NCBI GenBank assembly: GCA_038234815.1
Contig: JBBQSU010000075.1
Span: forward strand, 1 to 18,360
Reading direction: 5' to 3'
DNA: 18,360 bases
Source of the DNA: JBBQSU01 sp038234815
GTDB taxonomy: Bacteria > Planctomycetota > Phycisphaerae > Tepidisphaerales > Tepidisphaeraceae
Position 1 is the first letter of the stretch. Every line of letters begins with the position of its first letter. Shown here in pieces: positions 1-11,262 of the stretch. The notes beneath the pieces were generated by a model. The model searched no databases and was not told the DNA's origin. It saw only the letters and a program-made list of their open reading frames with translations. The position numbers and the translations under genes were made by a program.

Positions 1-474
1 GGTGAACTGGACGTTCTCATGCCCTACGGTGGGAAAATCCAGTTGTACGACGGCCGCACCGGCGAGTCGTTCGAACAGCGAACCTCGGTGGGCTACATCT
101 ATATGATGAAGCTGCATCACCTGGTCGACGACAAAATCCACGCCCGAGCCACCGGCCCGTACAGCCTCATCACCCAGCAACCCCTGGGCGGCAAGGCCCG
201 CACGGGTGGTCAACGGTTCGGTGAGATGGAAGTGTGGGGCCTGGAAGCCTACGGCGCTTCTTACGTGCTGCAGGAATTGCTGACCGTTAAGAGCGACGAC
301 GTGGAAGGCCGGACCAAGATTTACGAAAGCATGGTCAAGGGCAATAACACGCTCGAAGCCGGAACACCGGTAAGCTTCGACGTCCTATGCAACGAAATCC
401 GCGGGCTGGGATTGAACATCCAACTCGAGAAGAAGAAAGGTGCGAGTCAGGAGATTGATGAGGATCTGATGTGA
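1..474 (+). CDS. rpoB: RNA polymerase beta subunit, C-terminal part (cut by window start)
   Basis: This is the last 157 residues of the beta subunit of RNA polymerase; the reading frame is open from base 1 and ends at TGA 472-474. The highly conserved C-terminal block of RpoB is plain to see: a KLHHLVDDKIHAR stretch, then a TQQPLGGKA segment, then GGQRFGEMEVWGLEAYGA, followed by the short region with KGNN and the tail. These segments pair with the beta-prime clamp and form part of the active-centre cleft in known structures. The gene lies upstream of rpoC in the same direction, as in most bacteria, although two small genes intervene here. The acidic tail ending EIDEDLM is ordinary. The 5' end and start codon are outside the window. 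Confidence 0.98.
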   Translation, partial: GELDVLMPYGGKIQLYDGRTGESFEQRTSVGYIYMMKLHHLVDDKIHARATGPYSLITQQPLGGKARTGGQRFGEMEVWGLEAYGASYVLQELLTVKSDDVEGRTKIYESMVKGNNTLEAGTPVSFDVLCNEIRGLGLNIQLEKKKGASQEIDEDLM

Positions 475-686
475 TCAGACACACGTCGATGCTAGCCAGT
501 GGTCCACCGCCGGACACCTTTCTCGGCTGGTTCTCGACGATCATCGTGTTTCTGATTGTGCCGGCCGTCGTTGTCTTGATTGCTGTCGATGTTTTGAAGC
601 GTTTGGTTTGCCGGGGCAGGGATATGCGTCCCAAGGCCGGGCCGAGCGATCGAGTGCCCGCGAAGAAGGAAAACGACCATGGCTGA
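471..686 (+). CDS. Small single-span membrane protein between rpoB and rpoC
   Basis: I do not recognise this 71-residue protein. I chose the GTG start at 471 because it overlaps the rpoB stop (GTGA at 471-474) and has a GAGGA Shine-Dalgarno at 460-464, six bases away. An internal ATG at 489 has no such site. About residues 17-42 form one strongly hydrophobic segment (FLGWFSTIIVFLIVPAVVVL), followed by a basic tail with KR, CRGR and KK, so an N-out/C-in single-pass inner-membrane protein is the natural prediction. The overlap with rpoB implies translational coupling, and its own end overlaps the next gene by eight bases. No enzymatic motif is visible. The proline-containing hydrophobic stretch could also be an uncleaved signal anchor. 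The gene is likely real given SD and overlaps on both sides, but the function is unknown. Confidence 0.6.
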   Translation: MIRHTSMLASGPPPDTFLGWFSTIIVFLIVPAVVVLIAVDVLKRLVCRGRDMRPKAGPSDRVPAKKENDHG

Positions 687-936
687 AGAGCGAGACCTTG
701 GGATTCTCCAGACGGTGCGTGGGCTGCACAGCCGTGATCCGTTCATTCCCTTTCGGATCGTGATGAACAGTGGCAACGCGCATATTGTGGAAGATTCGGA
801 ATTGCTGGCGATCGGCGCATCACAGCTTGTGTACTGTGTACCGCATTCGGATCGCGTGATTTATCTAAGGCTCAGTCAGATTTCTCTGATTGAGGATCTC
901 GGGGAAGCAGTTTCGCGAAAGCGAAGAACCAAGTGA
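679..936 (+). CDS. Small conserved-type cytoplasmic protein (planctomycete 'PFRI' family-like)
   Basis: An 85-residue soluble protein with ATG at 679, preceded by AAGAAGGAAAAC as ribosome-binding region. It starts inside the previous gene (stop 684-686), so the two are coupled. From memory, planctomycete genomes carry many 70-100 residue proteins with the arrangement 'RxPFxPFRIxMxxGxxxxVxxxExxxI...xxVYxxxxDxVxxLxLxxIxxIE'. This one fits well: PFIPFRIVMNSGNAHIVED near residues 21-39, a central VYCVP, and a C-terminal ISLIED. The alternating hydrophobic pattern predicts a small all-beta fold. The biochemical role of that family is not known to me. Its position directly ahead of rpoC would make its expression follow RNA polymerase synthesis. 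Family assignment is from recall and needs a profile search. Confidence 0.65.
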   Translation: MAEERDLGILQTVRGLHSRDPFIPFRIVMNSGNAHIVEDSELLAIGASQLVYCVPHSDRVIYLRLSQISLIEDLGEAVSRKRRTK

Positions 937-965
937 ATCGTTGGCTGCGTTGAAGTGGAAATGAA

Positions 966-984
966 CACGGGCGAGACGCCCGTG
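966..984. repeat. Perfect palindromic hairpin (REP-like), rpoC leader
   Basis: CACGGGCG (966-973), loop AGA, CGCCCGTG (977-984): an eight-base-pair GC-rich stem with a three-base loop, 25 bases upstream of the rpoC ATG. It is followed by GTACTTATT rather than a T run, so it is not a standard intrinsic terminator. I recall very similar GGGCGAGACGCCCG palindromes scattered between genes in planctomycete genomes, which suggests a dispersed REP-like element. It could also act as an mRNA stability or processing hairpin between the small genes and rpoC. No second copy occurs in this window. Confidence 0.55.
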
Positions 985-1009
985 GTACTTATTAAGAGAG
1001 AAACCGATC

Positions 1010-5413
<4,404 letters not shown>

Positions 5414-5435
5414 GACCTTGGCTGGAGTGAGTTAT

Positions 5436-5471
5436 AAAAAGCCCCGCCGACAAAACGGCGGGGCTTTTTTT
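5436..5471 (+). terminator. Strong intrinsic terminator after rpoC
   Basis: Stem AAAAAGCCCCGCCG (5436-5449), loop ACAAAA (5450-5455), matching arm CGGCGGGGCTTTTT (5456-5469) and further T to 5471. It lies 22 bases past the rpoC stop and closes the rpoB-rpoC transcription unit. The A run on the left arm means it could also stop transcription coming from the other direction, though no minus-strand gene is visible nearby. Confidence 0.95.
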
Positions 5472-5536
5472 GTTGTGGATGTAGCAGTTGGTTGTTTGGC
5501 CTCGATAAAGGTCCGGTTGTTCGATCGGAGAACGCT

Positions 5537-5953
5537 ATGAAGAAACTATTATTGTTGGGACTTTGTGCATGCTTCCTTGGGGGGCTGACGGCCCTGGCGC
5601 AGTCCACTCGGCCGGTTACGCCCGAAGAAAAGTCGATGAGCAAACTGCGGCAATTGGCGATGTGTGTTCATATGTACCTCAATGAAAACCGCGGGTATCT
5701 CCCGACGGAACTCGATCAGTTGCAGCCGATTACCGGTATTACTGACAGGGATAAGTTCGAGGAGTTTTTGATCAACCCGCGCACGGGAGCCTCGCCGGGA
5801 TACAAACTGGAACTTGGTGGCCAGAAGATTAGCAAAATTAAAGAACCAGCCCAGACGGTAATGATCGAGGAACTGTCATCTGACGGGAAGGTGGATCAGG
5901 AAGGCCTGAAGGCGTTTGTCGACGGTCATGTGGAACGCCATCCCGCGCCGTAG
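5537..5953 (+). CDS. Small exported protein, pseudopilin/DUF1559-like core
   Basis: A 138-residue protein starting at ATG 5537, chosen over an in-frame upstream ATG (5492) because GGAG at 5527-5530 is correctly spaced and a textbook signal peptide follows immediately. That signal is a KK n-region, the hydrophobic core LLLLGLCACFLGGL, and probable cleavage after ALA. The mature part begins with a pattern recalling planctomycete type II pseudopilin-like (DUF1559) proteins: a helix SKLRQLAMCVHMYLNENRGYLP, then a TELDQL segment, and a C-terminal VDGHVERH element. However, the prepilin-peptidase cleavage motif is absent, so if related it has swapped the pilin N-terminus for an ordinary Sec signal. 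It is a stand-alone gene between the rpoC terminator and the topA upstream gap. Family assignment is tentative; export is well supported. Confidence 0.7.
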   Translation: MKKLLLLGLCACFLGGLTALAQSTRPVTPEEKSMSKLRQLAMCVHMYLNENRGYLPTELDQLQPITGITDRDKFEEFLINPRTGASPGYKLELGGQKISKIKEPAQTVMIEELSSDGKVDQEGLKAFVDGHVERHPAP

Positions 5954-6310
5954 TGTGTGCCAGTTCCGCGAGGGTCGGCCGAATGGGGAAGCGGAGCACG
6001 GGGGGACGGAGCGAAAGATTTTTTTGCAGGGTGCGTAACGCAGGGCGGTTTCGGTCTTTCAGATGGTGACGGCATTCCTGTCGTATCTTATTTGCACATA
6101 ATAACTTGTGAAACGCCTGCTCTGGGAAAATCGATCCTTCCTATTTGAGCTAAAATTCGCTCGGGAATATCCATTTTCATCTTGACAAATGGACGAACGG
6201 TTGTTCAAACTGCCCGGCCCTGTTTCGATCGCGTTGGAGCGGTTGACGCGGCGCCGGCGGGTTTTTGTTCGCCCGGCGAGCTTGATTGCTAACGGATTGC
6301 AGTTGTTTTC
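5954..6310. other. Intergenic gap upstream of topA
   Basis: About 357 bases with no convincing gene. A 63-codon frame at 5957-6148 lacks a ribosome-binding site and recognisable protein features. A T7 run at 6019-6025 has no good stem directly before it, so a terminator is not supported. A consensus -35 hexamer TTGACA occurs at 6182-6187, but the best -10 at 18-base spacing is only CAAACT. TTGACAA (6182-6188) and TTGTTCAA (6201-6208) form an imperfect inverted repeat that might be an operator. The AT-rich stretch 6090-6180 is a plausible place for the topA promoter, but I cannot pick one confidently. Confidence 0.5.
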
Positions 6311-9025
6311 ATGGCCAAAAAAACCGGAAAAAATCTCGTCATCGTCGAATCCCCGGCCAAAGCCAAGACCATCAATCGATACCTGGGTGATGGCTACGTG
6401 GTGAAGGCGTCGATGGGGCATGTGCGCGATCTGCCCAGCAAGGGGATGGGCGTTGATCTAGAAACATTCGTTCCTGAATACGAGATTTTGCAAAGCCGGG
6501 GAAAAGTCGTCGCCGAACTCCGCAAGCTGGCCAAGGACGCGGCCGAGATTTATCTGGCGACCGACTTGGACCGCGAAGGGGAAGCCATCGCGTGGCATCT
6601 TAAAGAAGCGCTGAATATTCCGGACAGCCGGGTCAAGCGGGTTATCTTTAATGCCATCACCAAATCGGAAATACAAAAGGCGTTTGCCAAGCCGCACCAG
6701 ATCGACATTGATCGCGTGAACGCGCAGCAGGCGCGGCGGATTCTCGACCGGATCGTCGGTTACGAAATTTCCCCGCTGCTGTGGCGCAAGGTTGCCAAGG
6801 GCCTGAGCGCCGGCCGAGTGCAAAGCGTCGCCGTGCGCTTGATCGTGGATCGAGACAAGGAGATCGACGCTTTTACGCCCGCCGAGTATTGGAAGATCGC
6901 GGGCATTTTCACCGCCAGGGGTGATGCCAAATCCTGCGCAGCGCTCGAGGCCAAATGGGTGGATTTTTTAACCAACTCGACTCGATCAGATGGGTCGCAG
7001 GCCGGCAATGGCGAGCGGACAAAAATTGAGAAGGAAAAGTGGCTGACCGATCACGATGCGTTCGCCGCGGAGCTGGTTGAACTCAATGGAAAGAAGTTTG
7101 AGCCGGACAACAAGTCCGCCGCGCGTGCGGCCGCGGAACTGCTTGGGCTGGTGATCGAAACCGATGCGACGACGGAAGACCCGGAGGCCAAAGGCCCGGC
7201 CAGGCACAAGAGTGAATTGGCCGGCCGGATCAAGAACTGCCCGGAGTTCAAGGTTGAAGCGATCGAGCGGAAGCGTTCATCGAGCCGTCCGCCGGGGCCT
7301 TTCATCACCAGTACACTGCAACAATCGGCCAGCAGCCGGCTGAGTTTCGGCGCGCAGAAGACCATGCGAGCTGCTCAGTCGTTGTATGAAGCCGGACACA
7401 TTACTTATATGCGTACCGACAGCACGAACCTGTCGGCCGATGCTTTGGGGATGGTCCGGGCGTATATCAAGGACGAGTTTGGCGAGAAGTATCTTCCGGC
7501 CCAGGCCAATATCTATTCGTCATCAAATAAGAGCGCGCAGGAGGCGCACGAAGCGATCCGGCCCACGGATGTGAGCAAAACCCCGCAGGGGATGCGCTCG
7601 CTGCTCGGTGCGGACGAATCCCGGCTGTATCAGTTGATCTGGAACCGGTTCGTGGCCTGTCAGATGCCGCCGGCGCAGTTCGATCAAACCAGCGTGTCGA
7701 TCGCGGCGTTAGGGCGCACCGGCCGGGCGATCTTCCGGGCGACGGGCCGCAAGCTGGTATTTGATGGGTTTATGAAGGTGGCGGGCGTGAGCAGCGAGGA
7801 CCAATTGCTGCCGGAACTGCGCCAAGGCGCTACCGTCTATCCGCTTGAATTTCAGCCCAGTCAGCACTTCACCCAGCCACCGCCCAGGTTCAGCGAAGCG
7901 ACGCTCGTCAAAGAACTCGAGCGCCTCGGCATCGGCCGGCCCAGCACTTATGCCAGCATCATTCAGACCATCCAGGACCGGCAATATGTGCAGCAGGTTG
8001 ATCGGCGGTTCTGGTCTACTTTGCTGGGAAAGATCGTCACCGAGAAGTTGATCCAGGCGTTTCCCGAAATTCTCGACGTGAATTTCACCGCCGATATGGA
8101 AGCCAAGCTTGACACCATCGAAGAAAAGCATGTCGATTGGGTCAAGCTGCTGAAGGATTTTTACGGCCCGTTCCATGCGGTGGTGGACGGCGCGCTGGAG
8201 AAGATCGAACACGCCGGCGGGGCGACCAGCCCATACAAGTGCCCCAAGTGCGGCAAGGAAATGCTCTATCGGATCAGTAAGAGCGGGTTTTTCCTGGCGT
8301 GCAGCGATCGTGAGTGCGCCACCACCCAGCCGGTAGACCCACAGGGCAAGCCCACTGTTCGCGAGGTCAGCGAATACAAGTGCCCGATCTGTGGCCGCGA
8401 GATGATCAAGCGACAGGGCCGCTTCGGGCAGTTCCTGGGCTGCTCGGGTTATTCGATCAAGAACGATAAGGGCGAGCCAAGCTGCAGCACAGTCATCAAC
8501 CTCGACAAGGAAGGCCGGCCGCTTCCACCCAAGCCCGCGCCCATTCCCACCGGAATTAAGTGTGACAAATGCGGCGAAGGCGCGCTGGTCCTGCGCGGCG
8601 GCAAGCGCGGCCCCTGGCTGGGCTGCAACCGTTTCCCCAAATGCCGCGGGATGAAGAGCCTGGCCAAACTGGAACCGGATCAGAAGAAGCACGTCGAAGC
8701 GCTGATTCCATTACTAAATGAAGAATCTGCCAAGGCGCAGGAACTGGCGGCCAAGGTCATCAGCGATAATCCCACGCTGGCCGCGTCCAACGTCAAGACC
8801 GGCCCGATCACCACGGATATTGACTGCGACGAGTGCGGCAAGCCGATGATCATCCGCCAAGGCCGTCGCGGGCCGTTCCTGGGTTGCAGCGGGTATCCCA
8901 AATGCAAGAACACCGGCGAAGTGCCAGCGAAGCTGGTTGAAGAATTGGGGCTGAACGGCAAGGCCACCGAAACGCCAGTGTCTTCTAAGGATGATACGAG
9001 TGAGACAGATTCGGCTGCCGATTAG
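6311..9025 (+). CDS. topA: DNA topoisomerase I (type IA)
   Basis: A 904-residue type IA topoisomerase that relaxes negative supercoils by nicking one strand through a tyrosine-phosphate link. The TOPRIM domain starts at once, with VIVESPAKA (Glu13) and the metal-binding DLDREGE (Asp85, Asp87, Glu89). The catalytic tyrosine is Tyr366 in TYMRTDSTNLS. Four C-terminal C4 zinc ribbons begin at about Cys644, Cys691, Cys751 and Cys839, each with a CxxCG start and most with an FLGCSGYP-like second half. A charged insertion at about residues 210-300, before the PFITSTLQQ segment, is longer than I recall for E. coli. The start ATG 6311 gives the canonical N-terminus although no good Shine-Dalgarno precedes it. 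It stands alone between two gaps and is probably its own transcription unit. Confidence 0.98.
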   Translation: MAKKTGKNLVIVESPAKAKTINRYLGDGYVVKASMGHVRDLPSKGMGVDLETFVPEYEILQSRGKVVAELRKLAKDAAEIYLATDLDREGEAIAWHLKEALNIPDSRVKRVIFNAITKSEIQKAFAKPHQIDIDRVNAQQARRILDRIVGYEISPLLWRKVAKGLSAGRVQSVAVRLIVDRDKEIDAFTPAEYWKIAGIFTARGDAKSCAALEAKWVDFLTNSTRSDGSQAGNGERTKIEKEKWLTDHDAFAAELVELNGKKFEPDNKSAARAAAELLGLVIETDATTEDPEAKGPARHKSELAGRIKNCPEFKVEAIERKRSSSRPPGPFITSTLQQSASSRLSFGAQKTMRAAQSLYEAGHITYMRTDSTNLSADALGMVRAYIKDEFGEKYLPAQANIYSSSNKSAQEAHEAIRPTDVSKTPQGMRSLLGADESRLYQLIWNRFVACQMPPAQFDQTSVSIAALGRTGRAIFRATGRKLVFDGFMKVAGVSSEDQLLPELRQGATVYPLEFQPSQHFTQPPPRFSEATLVKELERLGIGRPSTYASIIQTIQDRQYVQQVDRRFWSTLLGKIVTEKLIQAFPEILDVNFTADMEAKLDTIEEKHVDWVKLLKDFYGPFHAVVDGALEKIEHAGGATSPYKCPKCGKEMLYRISKSGFFLACSDRECATTQPVDPQGKPTVREVSEYKCPICGREMIKRQGRFGQFLGCSGYSIKNDKGEPSCSTVINLDKEGRPLPPKPAPIPTGIKCDKCGEGALVLRGGKRGPWLGCNRFPKCRGMKSLAKLEPDQKKHVEALIPLLNEESAKAQELAAKVISDNPTLAASNVKTGPITTDIDCDECGKPMIIRQGRRGPFLGCSGYPKCKNTGEVPAKLVEELGLNGKATETPVSSKDDTSETDSAAD

Positions 9026-9120
9026 TTTTGCCCGTGATGCTTATATTGAATCCCGCGGGCAGATATAGCCGATCCATCGGTCCATCAGAAGGCCCTGGGT
9101 TGCAGGGAATTTGAACTTGA

Positions 9121-9149
9121 TTGACGTTGCGCCAGAACGTCGTTAAGGT
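9121..9149 (+). promoter_or_regulatory. Possible sigma-70-type promoter for the glycosyltransferase
   Basis: TTGACG (9121-9126), 17 bases, then TAAGGT (9144-9149). The -35 matches the consensus at five of six positions; the -10 matches at three, including the key first T, second A and last T. It lies in the 263-base gap between topA and the glycosyltransferase. The gap otherwise holds only a small CCCTG/CAGGG hairpin (9093-9107) without a T run, so no clear topA terminator is visible. Confidence 0.35.
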
Positions 9150-9288
9150 CATTTTGGCGGGCTGGTTAGACAACCCCAGAACGTGCCAGGAGAGTGCGGG
9201 CGCTGGCCTCGCTTCGGTTGCCGAGTACCCGGCCGGATGCTGGCGGGCAGGACCGATTCCTCAACGACATAATTCACGAGAGCGCTCC

Positions 9289-10545
9289 ATGCACGTTCTC
9301 TACGTTCATCAGAATTTTCCGGCCCAGTTCGGCCACATCGCTCGGCACTTGGCGCTGACGCGCGGCTGGCGATGCACCTTTGTCAGTGAAACCCCTCCGG
9401 GCACGATCGAGGGGATCGAGAAGATTCAATACAAGACAACCGGTGGGGCAACACAGCAAAACCACTTCTGCTCCAGAACCTTTGAGAATTGCGTCTGGCA
9501 CTGCGACGGCGTGCATCGCGCGCTCAAGCTACGGCCGGATATCCAGCCGGATTTAATCGTCGGACACAGCGGATTCGGCAGCACACTGTTTTTACGCGAG
9601 CTTTATCCGAAGACCCCGGTCATCAACTTGTTTGAGTTTTATTACAGCGCGCACGATCCCGAAGGCGACATGGATTTTCGATCCGACCTTGGCTGGAAGA
9701 TCCCGGAGGAAAAATATCTGCGCTCGCGGTGCCGCAATGCGATGATCCTTCTCGATCTGGAGAACTGTGATGCCGGGTACACCCCCACGCAATTTCAAAA
9801 GTCGCGGTTTCCGAAGATTCATCAGCGGAAACTGCAAACGATCTTTGATGGCGTGGATCGGCGGATTTATCACGGACACGATGAAGCGTTGCGCCTTCCG
9901 ATGAACCTGCGCAAGCCCCGCAATGTTGCCGGTGTGAAAGTCGGGGCGCAGACGCGCATCGTCACCTACGTCAGCCGGGGGTTTGAATCGATGCGCGGGT
10001 TCGACATTTTCATCCGTGCTGCGGGGAAAATAGCCAGAGAATTCCCTGACGTGGTTTTTTTGGTCGTCGGAGAAGACAAGGTTGTTTACGGCGGAGACGA
10101 GAGCTATCTGGAAGGAAAGGCAACGTTTAAAATGTGGGTTTTGGCCAAAGAGCAGATCGACCTCACCCGCGTGCATTTTCTGGGCCGACTTGCCCCCGCG
10201 GACCTGGGGCGATTGCTGGCGGTGACAGATTTGCACATCTATCTGACGGCACCGTTTGTCTTAAGCTGGAGCATGATGGATGCCATGAGCTGCGGCGCGG
10301 TGGTGCTGGGATCAAGAACCCCCCCAGTGATGGAGATGATCTGCGACGGTGAAAACGGCCTTCTGGCGGATTTCTTCAATGCCGACGAGCTGGCCGAGAA
10401 GGCCGTGCGGGTTTTGAAGGACCCCGATGCCCACCGCCCGCTCGGCCGTGCCGCCGAACGCATGGTGATCGACCGCTATAGTCTCGAAGCGGTGCTGCCA
10501 GCGATGCTTAAGATGTACGAAAAGGCGATGGTCAAGGGTAGCTGA
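9289..10545 (+). CDS. GT4-type glycosyltransferase
   Basis: A 418-residue glycosyltransferase with the two-Rossmann GT-B layout. The N-terminus MHVLYVHQNFPAQFGHIA is typical of a GT4 subgroup that begins 'mrILfvHqNFPgQf', which is why I start at ATG 9289 (weak GAGAG upstream) and not at an in-frame TTG 168 bases earlier. The donor-binding half shows a SRGFESMRGFD strand-loop, LVVGED, VHFLGRLAP, and a PFVLSWSMMDAMSCGAVV block, followed by PPVMEMICDGENGLL. In the usual E-x7-E motif the first position is Phe and the second Asp here. I recall LSWS in place of the classical motif as normal for this subgroup. Likely transfers a nucleotide-activated sugar to a cell-surface polysaccharide or glycolipid; donor and acceptor cannot be told from sequence. 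It stands alone, not in a polysaccharide cluster. Confidence 0.88.
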   Translation: MHVLYVHQNFPAQFGHIARHLALTRGWRCTFVSETPPGTIEGIEKIQYKTTGGATQQNHFCSRTFENCVWHCDGVHRALKLRPDIQPDLIVGHSGFGSTLFLRELYPKTPVINLFEFYYSAHDPEGDMDFRSDLGWKIPEEKYLRSRCRNAMILLDLENCDAGYTPTQFQKSRFPKIHQRKLQTIFDGVDRRIYHGHDEALRLPMNLRKPRNVAGVKVGAQTRIVTYVSRGFESMRGFDIFIRAAGKIAREFPDVVFLVVGEDKVVYGGDESYLEGKATFKMWVLAKEQIDLTRVHFLGRLAPADLGRLLAVTDLHIYLTAPFVLSWSMMDAMSCGAVVLGSRTPPVMEMICDGENGLLADFFNADELAEKAVRVLKDPDAHRPLGRAAERMVIDRYSLEAVLPAMLKMYEKAMVKGS

Positions 10546-10629
10546 AGGCAGTGCTGCCTGCCTGCAAAGCTTTTTGCATCAGAAAGGCAGGAGTGTTCTT
10601 TTTAAGGGCTTGTGGTACATAGTTGTCCC

Positions 10630-11250
10630 ATGCGAATCACAAATTTCAGCCTCATCGTCGTTGCGGTCTTGGGGTTCGTTTTGGATCGCGCACTTACGCC
10701 GGCCGCGGCGAAGAACATCATTAAGGAGCCAGCCACCATGCCCAGCGCAAGCGAAACCCCTGCGGTGCTTGATTTTGTCATGAAGGACATTGATGGTAAG
10801 GACAAGAACCTGGCCGATTTCAAGGGCAAGGTGGTGATGTTTGTGAACGTCGCCAGCCGCTGTGGCAATACCAAGCAATACGCCCCATTGGAAAAGCTGT
10901 ACCAAACATACAAAGACCGCGGGCTGGTCATCGTGGGGTTTCCGGCCAATCAATTTGGTGGGCAGGAACCGGGCAGCGACGAAGAGATCAAGGCCTTCTG
11001 CACCGGCAAATACAACGTAACCTTTCCGATTATGTCGAAAATCGTCGTCAAGGGTGAAGGGATTCATCCGCTTTACAAGTTTCTGACCGAAAAAGAGACG
11101 GACGGTGAATTTGCCGGCGAGATCGAGTGGAATTTTGCGAAATTTTTGATCGATCGATCGGGCAAGGTGTTTGCCCGGTTTGATCCGAAGCAGTCGCCCG
11201 ACACGCCGCAGGTGGTGCGGGCGATCGAGGCGGCATTGGGCGACAAATAG
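10630..11250 (+). CDS. Glutathione peroxidase-family thiol peroxidase, probably exported
   Basis: From ATG 10630 the protein is 206 residues: a signal-peptide-like N-terminus (hydrophobic FSLIVVAVLGFVL, possible cleavage near PAAA) and then a complete GPx fold. The catalytic tetrad is visible as Cys78 (NVASRCGNTKQY), Gln112 (NQFGGQEPG), Trp167 and Asn168 (EWNFAKFLID). The peroxidatic residue is Cys, not selenocysteine. Cys124 in AFCTGKYNVTFPI sits where thioredoxin-dependent GPx enzymes keep the resolving cysteine, so thioredoxin is the likelier reductant than glutathione. The subunit-interface loop of tetrameric animal enzymes is missing. Start choice is uncertain: ATG 10738 has a much better Shine-Dalgarno and would give a cytoplasmic 170-residue form. 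It is followed closely by rhaA and probably co-transcribed with it. Confidence 0.9.
   Translation: MRITNFSLIVVAVLGFVLDRALTPAAAKNIIKEPATMPSASETPAVLDFVMKDIDGKDKNLADFKGKVVMFVNVASRCGNTKQYAPLEKLYQTYKDRGLVIVGFPANQFGGQEPGSDEEIKAFCTGKYNVTFPIMSKIVVKGEGIHPLYKFLTEKETDGEFAGEIEWNFAKFLIDRSGKVFARFDPKQSPDTPQVVRAIEAALGDK
10723..10728 (+). promoter_or_regulatory. Strong internal Shine-Dalgarno inside the peroxidase gene
   Basis: AAGGAG nine bases before ATG 10738. It would start a short form of the peroxidase (170 residues) lacking the signal-like N-terminus, whereas the upstream ATG 10630 has no clear ribosome-binding site. Either the short form is the real product or both are made. Confidence 0.55.
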
Positions 11251-11254
11251 GAGG
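11249..11254 (+). promoter_or_regulatory. Shine-Dalgarno of rhaA overlapping the peroxidase stop codon
   Basis: AGGAGG starts inside the TAG stop of the peroxidase gene (11248-11250) and is eight bases from GTG 11263. It fixes the rhaA start and argues for translational coupling of the two genes. Confidence 0.8.
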
Positions 11255-11262
11255 ATCAGGCT

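Noticed and set aside
6001..6025. T7 run as an intrinsic terminator
   Set aside because: There is no stable stem directly upstream; the nearest TCCGC/GCGGA pairing has a 21-base loop and ends 23 bases before the T run.
5957..6148. Possible 63-codon gene after the small exported protein
   Set aside because: No ribosome-binding site, no signal or domain, and glycine/basic-rich composition as expected by chance.
9121..9288. N-terminal extension of the glycosyltransferase from TTG 9121
   Set aside because: The family N-terminus MHVLYVHQNFPAQFG begins at 9289; the extension has no family-like sequence, and a promoter-like element covers its start.
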